Shown here one piece after another: positions 1 to 8,956 of a DNA stretch of 64,000 nucleotides. Source of the stretch: an uncultured Synergistales bacterium (GTDB taxonomy: Bacteria > Synergistota > Synergistia > Synergistales > Aminobacteriaceae); the NCBI GenBank assembly GCA_905234075.1, contig CAJOGI010000006.1, forward strand, positions 44,127-108,126. The letters are read 5' to 3'. The translations under genes and the position numbers were made by a program. The notes beneath the pieces were generated by a model, which did no database searches, had not been told where the DNA came from, and worked only from the letters and a program-made list of their open reading frames with translations. The first letter of the stretch is position 1; each line of letters opens with the position of its first letter.

Positions 1-870
1 CTCGCGTGAACGTATGCTCAATCTTATTTCGCCGGTCGGGTATTCTGTTATTGTTGAAATTAATTTAACGCCCCTGATAGTCATGAACATGCTTGAAAGT
101 CCTTCGGTGCCTGTCATGTCAGCTCCGACTTCTTGAAAGTCGGAAGCATATAAAATCGAAATAGCAAAAATATTTTCAGGCCCGAACATTTTTACACGCG
201 ACATTGCACGCGACCATAAAAGAAAGTCAGCAGGGGTTTTATTCTGACTTATTAAATCGCTCATGTGTGCAGGCTCTGCGCCGAGTTTTATTAATTCAGC
301 GGCAATATTATGCGTAAGCGGCGAAGTATTCGAGAACGAGAAGCCGCCGGTGTCCGTGAAAATTCCCGTGTATAAGCTCTCTGCTATGGCCTGCGTTATT
401 TCCCAGCCTCCGGCCTCAAAAATTCTGTAGAGCATTTCGCAGGTCGATGAGGCTTCCCCGTCAACGCAATTAACGCGCCCGAATAAATTATTATCTTCAT
501 GATGATCGATATTTAAGGCGTTAATATTTTTTGAAGAGTCAAAGCCTAAAGTCCCGCGCTCCTCGTTTGAACAGTCAAGAAAAATATATAAAACGTCATC
601 TTCATTAACGAAATCAAATTTTTTGCAGGTTATGTGAGCATCGAAGCCCGATAAATATTTATATCTGTCAGAAAGTTTTTCGTCAGGATTGATCCAGCAT
701 ACATTTTTGCCTAAATTTTTTCCGGCAGTGTAAAGGGCAGTTGATGAGCCCCAAGCGTCCCCGTCGGCTTTAGCGTGAGTAAAAATTTTCCACGTTCCGT
801 AAGCCTTCAGAGTTTTTGACGCGATTAATAAATCTTCGGGATTAAATTTCTTCGCTATCATCGTCGTCAT
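1..870 (-). CDS. nrnA: DHH-family phosphoesterase (NrnA-like), 3' end cut by window edge
   Basis: I read this minus-strand frame by hand; it is open to the left edge. Motif I is HAKADGDAWGSS (DHH family: H-x-x-x-DGDA-x-GS), followed by LDCSNEER and the signature NIDHHEDN, which places it in the NrnA/oligoribonuclease-PAP phosphatase family. Such enzymes degrade nanoRNA or pAp using two metal ions. The start at 870 has an AGGAG about 12 bases upstream; an in-frame ATG at 861 is the alternative. The gene overlaps the 3' end of rbfA by 29 bases, the usual coupling for rbfA-nrnA. The C-terminal substrate-binding DHHA1 domain is only partly in view, so nanoRNase versus pAp preference cannot be judged. 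Confidence 0.9.
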   Translation of the reverse strand, partial: MTTMIAKKFNPEDLLIASKTLKAYGTWKIFTHAKADGDAWGSSTALYTAGKNLGKNVCWINPDEKLSDRYKYLSGFDAHITCKKFDFVNEDDVLYIFLDCSNEERGTLGFDSSKNINALNIDHHEDNNLFGRVNCVDGEASSTCEMLYRIFEAGGWEITQAIAESLYTGIFTDTGGFSFSNTSPLTHNIAAELIKLGAEPAHMSDLISQNKTPADFLLWSRAMSRVKMFGPENIFAISILYASDFQEVGADMTGTEGLSSMFMTIRGVKLISTITEYPTGEIRLSIRSRE

Positions 871-1237
871 TTGCCGAGCTGCTCCTGTAATCCATGCCGA
901 AGCCTAATTTTTCTAAAATGCTGTCGATTTTCGCTCCGTATGCACTGCTTTTATCAATGTAAAACTCAAGAGACGGAACCCGGCGCAATTTTATCGACTG
1001 CCCCAGCATTCCGCGAATTGCGCCTTTGATTTCGTTCAGGTCCTTCAAAATCCCCGGACATTTCCGAGCCTCAAGAGCAGTGAAAAAAACTTTTGCGCGT
1101 TCTAAATCTTTCGTACACTCAACGCCCGTTATTATCGTGCCCTTGACGCTCTCTTTCTGAATTTTATTTTCAATTATTAAAGCTATTTCGCGCTGAAGCT
1201 GTTTGTTGATGCGCGACATTCTTAAATTGCTGCTCAT
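842..1237 (-). CDS. rbfA: Ribosome-binding factor A
   Basis: 131 codons, normal for RbfA, a KH-like protein that assists late 30S maturation and 16S 5' end processing. The N-terminus has the family's R-x-x-R-[IV]-N-K-Q-L-Q-R-E pattern, and the stretch KVFFTALEA followed by KLRRVPSLEFYID is the conserved core. The start ATG shares one base with the infB stop codon (TAATG), so it is translationally coupled. An internal Met at codon 7 (MSRINKQ) is an alternative start. The C-terminus is a run of Asp/Ser/Glu. Operon: infB upstream, nrnA downstream, the standard ribosome-maturation block. Confidence 0.95.
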   Translation of the reverse strand: MSSNLRMSRINKQLQREIALIIENKIQKESVKGTIITGVECTKDLERAKVFFTALEARKCPGILKDLNEIKGAIRGMLGQSIKLRRVPSLEFYIDKSSAYGAKIDSILEKLGFGMDYRSSSANDDDDSEEI

Positions 1238-3240
1238 TATTGTAAAGTTCTTTTTTCTTCTACGACCTCATAGACTTCAAGAATATCATCGGGTTCAAAG
1301 TCCTGATAGCCCTCGAGAGAAATTCCGCAGTCCATTCCGGCTTTAAGTTCTCGTGCCTCGTCTTTTTCGTGGCGCAGGGAAGCAATTTTTCCGTCCCAAA
1401 TTACAATGCCGTCTCTGATAACTCTGACTTTTGCCGTACGCTTGACGACTCCTTTTGTAACGTGAGAGCCTGCTATGCGTCCAATCTTAGGAACTTTGAA
1501 AATCTGTCTGATTTCGACTTCGCCTAAAGTTTCTTCGCGCAGTGTCGGCTTTAATAATCCTGCCATAGCCGCCTTAACGTCATCGATAATGTCATAAATT
1601 ACGTTATAAATTCTTATCTCGACTCCGTTAAGCTCCGCGATTTTTTTAGCGTTGCCGTCCGGCCTGACGTTAAAGCCTATTATTACGGCATTGGAAGCTG
1701 ACGCGAGCATTACATCGCTTTCTGCGATACGTCCGACACCTCTGTGAACGATCGACACGCCGACTTCATTAGTCGCGAGTTTTTCGAGAACAGCGCAGAG
1801 AGCTTCGAGCGAGCCCTGAACGTCGCACTTAACAACTAAATTCATGTGAGGGAGCTGGCCTTCCTGAAGGTTTGAATATAAATCTTCAAATGATGCGCGT
1901 TTGACATCTGCAGCGGCTTCACGCTCTTTCAATTTTGCTTCGTCGAGAGCGGCTCTTGCGTCCCGTTCAGTTTTAACAACTCTGAAACTTTCGCCCGGGT
2001 TAGGAACATCACTCAAGCCTAAAATTTCAACAGGCGTGCTTGGCCCGGCACTCTTGAGACCTTTTCCGGCCCAGTCGAATAAAGCGCGGGTCTTTCCCCA
2101 CGTTGAATTAAATAAAACAATGTCGCCGGCCTTTAACGTTCCGTTCTTAACTATGACAGTAGCGACGGGGCCTTTGCCTTTATCTAATCTTGCTTCGATT
2201 ACAACGCCTTCAGGTGTAGCAGTCGGATCGGCTTTTATTTCCTGCATTTCTGCCTCAAGCAAAACGCGCTCTAATAAATCAGGAACTCCGATTCCTTGCT
2301 TTGCTGAAATTTCTACGGCTCCGACATCGCCGCCCCAGCCTTCAACAAAAATTCCAAGCTCTGAAAGCTGCTGACGGACTCTGTCCGGCTTTGCGCCCTG
2401 CTTATCGATTTTATTAATTGCTACTACTAACGGCACCCCTGCGGCTTTTATATGGTCAATGGCTTCACGGGTCTGCGGCATAACTCCGTCATCAGCACCG
2501 ATTACTAAAATAACAATGTCCGTAACTCCTGCGCCCCTTGCCCTCATTGCCGTAAATGCCTCGTGGCCGGGCGTGTCAAGAAATACAATCTGCTTGCCGT
2601 CCTGAACGACTACATACGCACCTATATGCTGAGTAATTCCGCCTGCTTCATGTTCAGCGACTGAAGAGTGCCTTATATGGTCAAGCAATGTAGTTTTCCC
2701 GTGATCGACATGTCCCATGACAGTAATAATCGGCGGACGCTCAACAAGTTTCACAACCGGCTTGGACTGAACTTTTTGAGGCTGGGGAGGAGTAGAAATA
2801 TTTTCAGGCGTCGGCTTCTGCTGCTGCCTGTTATCCCTGTTATCTCTTTTGGGCGGGAATTGTGAAGAATTTTGATGCTGGTTTTGATTTTGATTTTTCT
2901 GGAATTTTTGAGGCTTCTGAAATTTTTGAGGTCTTTCAGGCTTAAAATCTTTTTCTTCTTTGTCCTCTTTATCTTCTCTTGGCAGGTCCTTTTTGCCCTG
3001 AGGCTTTGAAAATTTTTCAGGTTTTGTCTTTGAGCCCTCAGTGCTGTGCTGTTTTTTCTCCTGCGACTTGGCCTCGCTTGCTTCCTTGATTATATTTTCG
3101 ACTATCTGCGCCGTTTCCTCATCTATTGAACTTGAGTGGGATTTTACGGGCACGTCAAGCTGCTGCAAAACAGCTAATAATTCTTTATTGCTCTTTTTTA
3201 ATTTTCTGGCAAGGTCGTAGATCCTTATTTTATCGCTCAA
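1237..3240 (-). CDS. infB: Translation initiation factor IF-2
   Basis: 667 aa GTPase that places fMet-tRNA on the 30S subunit. Residues 1-50 form an IF2_N domain ([18 protein letters not shown]). Residues about 55-160 are a low-complexity Lys/Gln/Asn/Pro linker with repeats of [11 protein letters not shown] type. The G domain follows with GHVDHGKTT (G1), DTPGHEAFT (G3) and NKID (G4); domains II-IV complete the protein. The start codon is TTG at 3240, chosen because AAGGAG sits 9 bases upstream; it overlaps the end of the ylxR/L7Ae gene by 11 bases. Length is short-to-average for IF-2 because the linker is short. Confidence 0.97.
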   Translation of the reverse strand: MSDKIRIYDLARKLKKSNKELLAVLQQLDVPVKSHSSSIDEETAQIVENIIKEASEAKSQEKKQHSTEGSKTKPEKFSKPQGKKDLPREDKEDKEEKDFKPERPQKFQKPQKFQKNQNQNQHQNSSQFPPKRDNRDNRQQQKPTPENISTPPQPQKVQSKPVVKLVERPPIITVMGHVDHGKTTLLDHIRHSSVAEHEAGGITQHIGAYVVVQDGKQIVFLDTPGHEAFTAMRARGAGVTDIVILVIGADDGVMPQTREAIDHIKAAGVPLVVAINKIDKQGAKPDRVRQQLSELGIFVEGWGGDVGAVEISAKQGIGVPDLLERVLLEAEMQEIKADPTATPEGVVIEARLDKGKGPVATVIVKNGTLKAGDIVLFNSTWGKTRALFDWAGKGLKSAGPSTPVEILGLSDVPNPGESFRVVKTERDARAALDEAKLKEREAAADVKRASFEDLYSNLQEGQLPHMNLVVKCDVQGSLEALCAVLEKLATNEVGVSIVHRGVGRIAESDVMLASASNAVIIGFNVRPDGNAKKIAELNGVEIRIYNVIYDIIDDVKAAMAGLLKPTLREETLGEVEIRQIFKVPKIGRIAGSHVTKGVVKRTAKVRVIRDGIVIWDGKIASLRHEKDEARELKAGMDCGISLEGYQDFEPDDILEVYEVVEEKRTLQ

Positions 3241-3859
3241 CGGCGTTGCTCCTTTCTGTATCTTTATTAATTAGGCTTATGATTTTCTTAGCAAACCCTG
3301 AATTAAGAGGCAAGCCCAAAATTTGAACGCTGTCTCTTAATCCTGTAACTTCAGACAATTCCTTAAATGTCATGTCAAGCGAAATTTTTTCATGAGAAGC
3401 CGCAAATTTTTTTACGCCCTCTGAAGAATTTTCTGCAAGAATGACGAGAATTTCTTTGTGCCCGGATTTTTCAATTTCATTTTCAATTCTTTCCGAGCCT
3501 ATTAACAACGCTCCGGCCTTACGCGCAAGTCCGAGAACCGATTTAATTTTTAGATTAACGCTATTTTCAATGCCGGACTCTTTTATATATTCTTCAAGCT
3601 CAAGCCAGAAGTCATTATTAACTTCAGCCTTGAGGGAGTGAGAAATAATCCCGAATTTTTTAGCGCGTTCAAGACACTCTAAATCAGAGCATATGTAAAC
3701 GCCGCGTCCGGGTAATTTTTTTTCAGTGTCGATGAAAATTTTTCCTTCAGGACTTTTCACGAGGCGGATTAAATTTTCCCTATTGTTCTTCACTCTGCAG
3801 ACGGCACAGGAACGCTGGGAAATATGTGTTTCTTTACTGTCCTTCTTCAAAAACCTCAT
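3230..3859 (-). CDS. YlxR (DUF448) fused to an L7Ae-type RNA-binding domain (YlxQ)
   Basis: 209 aa with two recognisable parts. Residues about 15-75 are YlxR/DUF448, with RSCAVCRVKNNRENLIRLV and LPGRGVYIC. Residues about 105-190 are an L7Ae/L30e-like domain (SVLGLARKAGALLIG, then EILVILAENSS). In Bacillus these are two genes, ylxR and ylxQ, between nusA and infB; here one reading frame covers both. YlxR has been linked to RNase P activity and regulation, and L7Ae domains bind kink-turn RNA, so an RNA-binding role in ribosome biogenesis is likely but inferred. The ATG at 3859 follows an AAGGA 9 bases upstream; it overlaps nusA by 26 bases. Confidence 0.9.
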   Translation of the reverse strand: MRFLKKDSKETHISQRSCAVCRVKNNRENLIRLVKSPEGKIFIDTEKKLPGRGVYICSDLECLERAKKFGIISHSLKAEVNNDFWLELEEYIKESGIENSVNLKIKSVLGLARKAGALLIGSERIENEIEKSGHKEILVILAENSSEGVKKFAASHEKISLDMTFKELSEVTGLRDSVQILGLPLNSGFAKKIISLINKDTERSNAVER

Positions 3860-4946
3860 GGAAAATATCCTTTAGCGTCGGCATTCTCTCCGGCTCGACC
3901 GTCGTAACATTGATTTTCCAGCCGGTTAATTTTGCTGCGAGCTTGACGTTTTGCCCTAACTTGCCTATGGCCAGCGATAATTGATCCTGATACACGTAAA
4001 CGTTAGCTTCTTTTTCGTGGTCAAGAACGGGCTCAACTTTTGCAATCTGAGCTGGCGACAGAGCATTTTTTATATAAACTAGAGGGTCATTGCTGAAAAT
4101 AACAGCGTCAACTCTTTCGCCTCTCAGCGACTGGCTGATAGCTTTTATTCTTGAGCCGCCGCTGCCGATGCATGCGCCCACCGGGTCAACATTAGGGTCA
4201 AGGGTTGACAGCGCGACTTTAGCTCTTAAGCCGCTGTCTCTTACTATATTTTTTATCTCAATAATTCCCTGCTGTATTTCCGGTATTTCAAGCTCCAGCA
4301 TTTTTTTCAAAAGCCCCGGGTGTGTTCTCGATACCACAATTCGAGGACCTCTCTGCTTATTTTTTACTTCGAGAACATAAAAGCGCATAACGGTGCCGGG
4401 ATTGTACCGCTCGCCCGGTATTCTTTCGCGCTTGGGCAATTCTGCGTCGGTCTTGTCGTTTATTCTTACTACGATGTCGTCGCCCTCAACTCTGTAAATC
4501 GTACCGCTTATCATTTCGCCGACTCTGTCAGCAAAAGCATTATAGACAACGTTGCGTTCAGCGTCGCGTAATTTTTGTGCGATAACCTGACGAGCAGTCT
4601 GGGCGGCAATACGTCCGAAATTAGTCGGAGTTTTTTCAATTTTTATTTTGCTTCCGATTTCAGCTTCGCTGTCATATTTAAGAGCGTCTTCTAGGGTTAT
4701 CTCGCTGTTTGGCACAGCATTGGGGTTATCCCCAAGTTTCTCGACGACCTTGCGGATTTCATAAATAGTCATATCACCGGTGTCGTGGTCAATATGTATT
4801 TCAGCTTCACATTCACCGGACTGATACTTGTTATAAGCTGACAGCATTGCCGACTCCATAGTAGCGATTACGACGCTTACATCAAGTCCTCGCTGCACGG
4901 ATAGAGCGTCAAGAGCTTCGATAAATTCACGACCGAGACGCATCAT
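3834..4946 (-). CDS. nusA: Transcription termination/antitermination factor NusA
   Basis: 370 aa, the size of a NusA without C-terminal acidic repeats. The N-terminal RNA polymerase-binding domain (REFIEALDALSVQRGLD) is followed by an S1 domain (ISGTIYRVEGDDIVVRI) and two KH domains (DPVGACIGSGGSRIKAI, then QLSLAIGKLGQNVKLA). It modulates pausing, intrinsic termination and antitermination. The start overlaps the rimP stop by 4 bases (ATGA). Because NusA stimulates intrinsic terminators, the hairpin in the leader of this operon (5493-5520) could be a site of autoregulation; that is inference. Confidence 0.97.
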   Translation of the reverse strand: MMRLGREFIEALDALSVQRGLDVSVVIATMESAMLSAYNKYQSGECEAEIHIDHDTGDMTIYEIRKVVEKLGDNPNAVPNSEITLEDALKYDSEAEIGSKIKIEKTPTNFGRIAAQTARQVIAQKLRDAERNVVYNAFADRVGEMISGTIYRVEGDDIVVRINDKTDAELPKRERIPGERYNPGTVMRFYVLEVKNKQRGPRIVVSRTHPGLLKKMLELEIPEIQQGIIEIKNIVRDSGLRAKVALSTLDPNVDPVGACIGSGGSRIKAISQSLRGERVDAVIFSNDPLVYIKNALSPAQIAKVEPVLDHEKEANVYVYQDQLSLAIGKLGQNVKLAAKLTGWKINVTTVEPERMPTLKDIFHEVFEEGQ

Positions 4947-5470
4947 TTTTTTCTGCTCCCCTTTCTCTTATTTTTTCTTTTGTTCGGGTCATTCTCATTT
5001 TCGTTTTCATTTTCAAATCTGTATATTAAATTTCCTCCCTTTATGATTTCAAACGGGATACGCCTTTCCCCTGTGTTGCAGAGCAAATTAATCTGTCCGT
5101 CATCTACAGAATTAATAACGCCTGTAAAAGTTTTACGTCCTTCAAGAAGTCCATTTAACCTGACGCGGGCCTCACGGCCTTGAAATCTTTCATAATCATT
5201 CAGCGTGTATAACGGTCTTTCAATACCGGGCGAGCTGACTTCAAGATAATAGCGTCCTCTGTCGATCTCCGGCATGTCGGGATTTTCGTCAAGAAATTTA
5301 TTTACATGCCTCGATACTGTCTCACAGTCATCAACGTTAATTCCGCCGAGTGTATCAATTAATATCTGCACTTTCATGCGTCCGAACTCTGAACGTATGG
5401 CGACATGCACACACTCATAGCCGGAGCGCGTTACGATTGCTTCAATCTGTTTCAAAAATTGTTCTGTCAT
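4943..5470 (-). CDS. rimP: Ribosome maturation factor RimP
   Basis: RimP helps 30S assembly. Family hallmarks are the N-terminal helix MTEQFLKQIEAIVTR, VDDCETVSRHVNKFLDE and YYLEVSSPGIERPL. I place the start at the ATG at 5470 because it gives the canonical N-terminus and has AGGATAG about 7 bases upstream. The frame is open further, with an ATG at 5488 and a GTG at 5524, but both lie in or against a terminator-like hairpin and would add atypical residues. The C-terminal tail is a Lys/Arg/Asn-rich extension. First gene of the rimP-nusA-ylxR-infB-rbfA-nrnA operon. Confidence 0.93.
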   Translation of the reverse strand: MTEQFLKQIEAIVTRSGYECVHVAIRSEFGRMKVQILIDTLGGINVDDCETVSRHVNKFLDENPDMPEIDRGRYYLEVSSPGIERPLYTLNDYERFQGREARVRLNGLLEGRKTFTGVINSVDDGQINLLCNTGERRIPFEIIKGGNLIYRFENENENENDPNKRKNKRKGSRKK

Positions 5471-5492
5471 TTTTATTCTATCCTGCATATAA

Positions 5493-5520
5493 AAAAGGAG
5501 AGGGTATTCTCCCACTCCTT
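5493..5520 (-). terminator. Intrinsic-terminator-like hairpin in the rimP operon leader (candidate attenuator)
   Basis: On the minus strand AAAGGAG + T + GGG pairs with CCC + T + CTCCTTT around a 6-nt loop, followed by a run of T (CTCCTTTTTTAT). That is an intrinsic terminator shape. It lies between the promoter at 5548-5575 and the rimP start, not after a gene; the upstream neighbour is divergent guaB. It may therefore cut short operon transcription unless read through. The plus-strand reading has only a weak T tract. Confidence 0.7.
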
Positions 5521-5547
5521 TCACGTTACAATCATGAAATTGTCTGC

Positions 5548-5575
5548 ATTATAGCGCAGATTTTAATTTATTCAA
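5548..5575 (-). promoter_or_regulatory. Promoter of the rimP-nusA-infB operon
   Basis: A perfect -10 TATAAT (5548-5553, minus strand) and a TTGAAT -35 (5570-5575) are separated by 16 bp. The predicted start is near 5541, giving a leader of about 70 nt that contains the hairpin at 5493-5520. Confidence 0.65.
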
Positions 5576-5645
5576 TAATTTATCTCAACGTTTGCTTTCA
5601 TGTTATTATTAAGGGCAAAAATTTTTTGAAAGGAGAAATTTTTTC

Positions 5646-7157
5646 ATGGCCTATTTCTACAACGAACCCTCGCATACTTTCTCCGAGTACCTGCTTGTAC
5701 CTACGTACTCATCAGAAAATTGCGTACCCTCTAATGTCTCGCTCAGGACCCCTCTTTGCAAGTTCAAAAAGGGCGAAGAGCCTCCGCTGTCAATAAATAT
5801 TCCGTTGACTTCAGCTTGTATGCAGTCAGTTTCAAATGACAGCATGGCCATAGCTCTTGCGCGTGAGGGCGGAATTTCTTTCATCTACTGCTCACAGCCT
5901 GTTGAGAAACAGGCCGAAATGGTTAAGCGCGTCAAGAAATATAAAGCAGGTTTTGTCGCAAACGACTCCGCCATAAGTCCCGAACAGACATTAAAAGATA
6001 TTTTAGACTTAAAACAGCAGACCGGACACACTACGGTAGCAGTTACTGAAGACGGAAGCCTGACGGGCAAGCTCTTGGGCATCGTAACGAGCCGGGACTA
6101 CCGCGTAAGCCGTTCAAACTTAGACGATAAAGTCTGCGACTTCATGACACCTATTGACAAAGTTATTTCAGCCGGAGAGGGTTTAACTCTAAGCGAAGCC
6201 AACGACATTTTATGGGAGCATAAATTAAATTCGCTGCCCATTATAGATAAAGAAGGCAATATGGTCGCGTTCGTCTTCAGGAAAGATTACGACATGCACA
6301 AAGAAAATCCGTTAGAGTTATTAGACTGCAAAAAGCGTTACATGACCGGCGCAGGGATTAACACACGCGACTATGAACAGAGAGTCCCGGCACTGCTCGA
6401 GGCCGGCGCGGACGTTCTTTGCATTGACAGCTCCGAAGGCTTCACGGAATGGCAGCGCAAAACTCTTCAATGGATACGGAAAAATTACGGCGACGAAGTA
6501 AAGGTCGGGGGCGGTAACGTTGTTGACGCTGACGGCTTCAGATTTTTAGCGGAGGCCGGAGCTGATTTTGTGAAAATCGGTATAGGCGGTGGCTCAATCT
6601 GTATCACACGAGAGGCAAAAGGCATAGGGCGCGGACAAGCTACGGCGGTCATCGAAGTTGCTCAGGCACGCGACGAATATTTCAAAGAGACAGGAATTTA
6701 TATACCTATCTGCTCCGACGGCGGAATTGTCATGGACTATCACATTACGTTAGCTCTTGCGATGGGCGCGGACTTCTGCATGTTAGGAAGATATTTTGCA
6801 CGCTTTGATGAAAGTCCTACTAACCGCGTCATGGTCAACGGCAATTACGTTAAAGAATACTGGGGCGAAGGCTCAAGCCGCGCTCGAAACTGGCAGAGAT
6901 ACGACAGCGGCGATGCCTCACAGTCAAAACTTTCATTTGAAGAGGGCGTTGACAGCTACGTGCCGTACGCCGGAAGCCTGCGCGATAATGTAAACGAGAC
7001 ACTCAGCAAAATTAAATCAACGTTCTGCAACTGCGGCTCGTTAAATCTTCAGGAAATGAGAGAGAAAGCAAAATTAACGCTCGTTTCTCCTGTAACTTTA
7101 ATCGAGGGCGGAGCGCATGACGTTATCATGAAAGAAGCAGTCAGAAGGAATAAATAA
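5646..7157 (+). CDS. guaB: Inosine-5'-monophosphate dehydrogenase
   Basis: 503 aa; converts IMP to XMP with NAD+, the committed step of guanine nucleotide synthesis. Two CBS domains occupy about residues 90-215 ([30 protein letters not shown]). The catalytic loop reads [14 protein letters not shown], with the nucleophilic Cys at residue 319; the second glycine of the motif is where most GuaB proteins have Pro. The flap region carries [12 protein letters not shown]. The ATG has AAGGAG about 10 bases upstream. The gene is divergent from the rimP operon. Confidence 0.95.
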   Translation: MAYFYNEPSHTFSEYLLVPTYSSENCVPSNVSLRTPLCKFKKGEEPPLSINIPLTSACMQSVSNDSMAIALAREGGISFIYCSQPVEKQAEMVKRVKKYKAGFVANDSAISPEQTLKDILDLKQQTGHTTVAVTEDGSLTGKLLGIVTSRDYRVSRSNLDDKVCDFMTPIDKVISAGEGLTLSEANDILWEHKLNSLPIIDKEGNMVAFVFRKDYDMHKENPLELLDCKKRYMTGAGINTRDYEQRVPALLEAGADVLCIDSSEGFTEWQRKTLQWIRKNYGDEVKVGGGNVVDADGFRFLAEAGADFVKIGIGGGSICITREAKGIGRGQATAVIEVAQARDEYFKETGIYIPICSDGGIVMDYHITLALAMGADFCMLGRYFARFDESPTNRVMVNGNYVKEYWGEGSSRARNWQRYDSGDASQSKLSFEEGVDSYVPYAGSLRDNVNETLSKIKSTFCNCGSLNLQEMREKAKLTLVSPVTLIEGGAHDVIMKEAVRRNK

Positions 7158-7209
7158 CAGGCAGGAGGTAGAAGTTAGGAGGTAGGAGGTAAAAAAACAT
7201 TCCTGCCTG
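7158..7209 (+). repeat. Heptad repeats (7161-7190) inside a 9-bp inverted repeat upstream of metN
   Basis: CAGGCAGGA at 7158-7166 and its perfect complement TCCTGCCTG at 7201-7209 enclose degenerate 7-bp repeats of TAGGAGG/TAGAAGT type. The AGGAGG motifs look like ribosome-binding sites but the nearest lies about 28 bases before the metN ATG. One member of a repeat family seen at several gene ends in this window. Confidence 0.7.
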
Positions 7210-7218
7210 AAATAAAAA

Positions 7219-8259
7219 ATGATTGAGCTTGAACATATTGTGAAAAAATTTCACGCCGACAAAAAAGACACAGCCATTCACGCGGTCAATGACGTTTCAT
7301 TAACGATTAACGACGGCGACATTTACGGGATTATAGGCTTCTCAGGCGCGGGCAAATCAACACTTGTACGCTGTATCAATCTGCTTGAGCGTCCCGACTC
7401 CGGCAGCGTAAAAATTGACGGCGTTGAGATGACAAAATTAAAGCCCCGTGAACTTTACAAAGCCCGTACAAAAATCGGAATGATTTTCCAGCAGTTTAAT
7501 TTAATGCCTTCCCGGACTGTCTTTCAGAATGTCGCGTACCCGTTAAAAAATATGACTAAGGACGAAATTAAAAAGCGCGTCAGGGATTTATTAGCTCTTG
7601 TAGAAATTGCGGAGAAGGAGGACGCCTACCCCTCTGAGCTTTCCGGCGGACAGAAACAGCGTGTGGCGATTGCAAGGGCACTCGCCAACGACCCCACGAT
7701 TTTATTATGCGATGAGGCAACAAGTGCGCTTGATCCTCAAACTACCGGCTCAATTCTGCAATTACTGAAAGACCTCAATAAACAACTCGGCCTCACGATT
7801 GTAGTTATAACTCATGAAATGGAGGTCGTGAAAAATATCTGCCTTAAAGCCGCCGTCATGGACGCAGGAAAAATTATAGAGCGCGGCGATGTGTTCACGA
7901 TATTCTCTGACCCTCAGCACCCGGTTACTCGAAATTTCGTGAGGACTACTTCAAATCTTTCAAAGATTGAAACGCTGATAAAAGACGATTCGCCTATGGT
8001 TCAGTTGAAACCCGGCGAGTTAATGGCGCGTCTTGTTTATATTCATGCTGACGTATCGGAGCCGCTGATTTCTTTCGCGTCAAGAGAATTTGACATTGAG
8101 ATAAATATAATTCTTGCTGACGTTGAAATTGTAGCAGGCGCGATGGTCGGCGGAACGGTTGTAATTTTCAACGGCCCCCGCGAACGAATTAACAGGGCCA
8201 TAGATTATTACAAGAGCAAAGATATTCGAGTGGAGGTTATCAAAGATGCCGGAGCTTAA
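7219..8259 (+). CDS. metN: Methionine-type ABC transporter ATP-binding protein (MetN family, with NIL domain)
   Basis: 346 aa. Walker A GFSGAGKST, Q-loop FQQFNL, signature LSGGQKQRV and Walker B ILLCDEATSALD define an importer ATPase. Residues about 265-340 form the NIL (ACT-like) domain typical of MetN, which senses intracellular methionine. It overlaps metI by 14 bases. No clear Shine-Dalgarno is adjacent to the ATG; the upstream AGGAGG repeats sit inside a possible hairpin. No MetQ lipoprotein gene follows, so substrate (methionine or a related compound) is inferred from family only. Confidence 0.88.
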   Translation: MIELEHIVKKFHADKKDTAIHAVNDVSLTINDGDIYGIIGFSGAGKSTLVRCINLLERPDSGSVKIDGVEMTKLKPRELYKARTKIGMIFQQFNLMPSRTVFQNVAYPLKNMTKDEIKKRVRDLLALVEIAEKEDAYPSELSGGQKQRVAIARALANDPTILLCDEATSALDPQTTGSILQLLKDLNKQLGLTIVVITHEMEVVKNICLKAAVMDAGKIIERGDVFTIFSDPQHPVTRNFVRTTSNLSKIETLIKDDSPMVQLKPGELMARLVYIHADVSEPLISFASREFDIEINIILADVEIVAGAMVGGTVVIFNGPRERINRAIDYYKSKDIRVEVIKDAGA

Positions 8260-8923
8260 AATTTTACTGCCTAATTTGATGAAACGACTGCCGGAATTTT
8301 GGAGGGCTTGCGGAGATACGCTTTTAATGGAAGCGTGGTCGGGCGCGATTATTTTTATTTTCGGGCTGATTTTCGGAATTATTTTAACCGTAACGAAGCC
8401 CGGCGGAATTATGGAGAACAGGCCGGTTTATCAGGTACTCGACAAAATCATAAATTTATTCCGTTCGATACCGTTCATAATTTTATTGACAGCATTAATG
8501 CCTTTATCGCGCTGGATCATGGGAACGGCGATTTACGTCAGGGGCGTTATAGTTCCGTTAGTTTTCGGGGCAACTCCTTTTTTCTCGCGTCAGGTTGAGA
8601 GCGCGTTAGCCCAGACGGACAAGGGCTTAGTTGAGGCGGCGTTGTCAATGGGCTCAAGTCCCTTTGAAGTAATTTTCAGGGTGTATCTCCGCGAGAGTTT
8701 AGCTCCGATTATCCGTGCCATAACTATAACTATAATCAGCCTCTTAGGCTTAACGGCGATGGCCGGAGCTGTCGGAGCGGGCGGGCTTGGAGATTTTGCG
8801 ATCCGCTATGGGCACGACAGAAACATGATTGATATTACGTGGGTCGTCGTAGCTGTCTTAGTTTTAGGCGTAAGCGTTGTTCAGTGGATCGGCGAAATGC
8901 TGGCAAGAAAAAATACTCATTAA
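8246..8923 (+). CDS. metI: Methionine-type ABC transporter permease (MetI family)
   Basis: 225 aa, five predicted membrane helices, with the EAA-type coupling motif VEAALSMGSSPFEVIFRV and the MetI-like AGAVGAGGLGDFAIRYG near the end. Forms the membrane channel with MetN. Overlaps metN by 14 bases, indicating coupled translation. Operons of this type normally end with metQ; here heptad repeats and the opposing lspA follow instead. Confidence 0.9.
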   Translation: MPELKILLPNLMKRLPEFWRACGDTLLMEAWSGAIIFIFGLIFGIILTVTKPGGIMENRPVYQVLDKIINLFRSIPFIILLTALMPLSRWIMGTAIYVRGVIVPLVFGATPFFSRQVESALAQTDKGLVEAALSMGSSPFEVIFRVYLRESLAPIIRAITITIISLLGLTAMAGAVGAGGLGDFAIRYGHDRNMIDITWVVVAVLVLGVSVVQWIGEMLARKNTH

Positions 8924-8928
8924 TTTTT

Positions 8929-8956
8929 CTAACTCCTACCTCCTAACTCCTAACTC
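8929..8956. repeat. Four heptad repeats overlapping the lspA 3' end
   Basis: Reads CTAACTC, CTACCTC, CTAACTC, CTAACTC in perfect 7-bp register on the plus strand. On the minus strand it supplies the last codons and stop of lspA (E-L-G-V-R-R-stop). Confidence 0.85.

Noticed and set aside
1901-2374. Plus-strand open frame inside infB
   Set aside because: It mirrors the codon structure of infB on the other strand, has no ribosome-binding site and no recognisable domain; the same holds for many long frames opposite real genes here.
5471-5524. Upstream GTG/ATG starts for RimP
   Set aside because: They place the terminator-like hairpin inside the coding sequence and add residues not typical of RimP.
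7150-7218. SAM riboswitch upstream of metN
   Set aside because: The gap after guaB is only 61 bases and is filled by heptad repeats and an inverted repeat, too short and without SAM-I motif.
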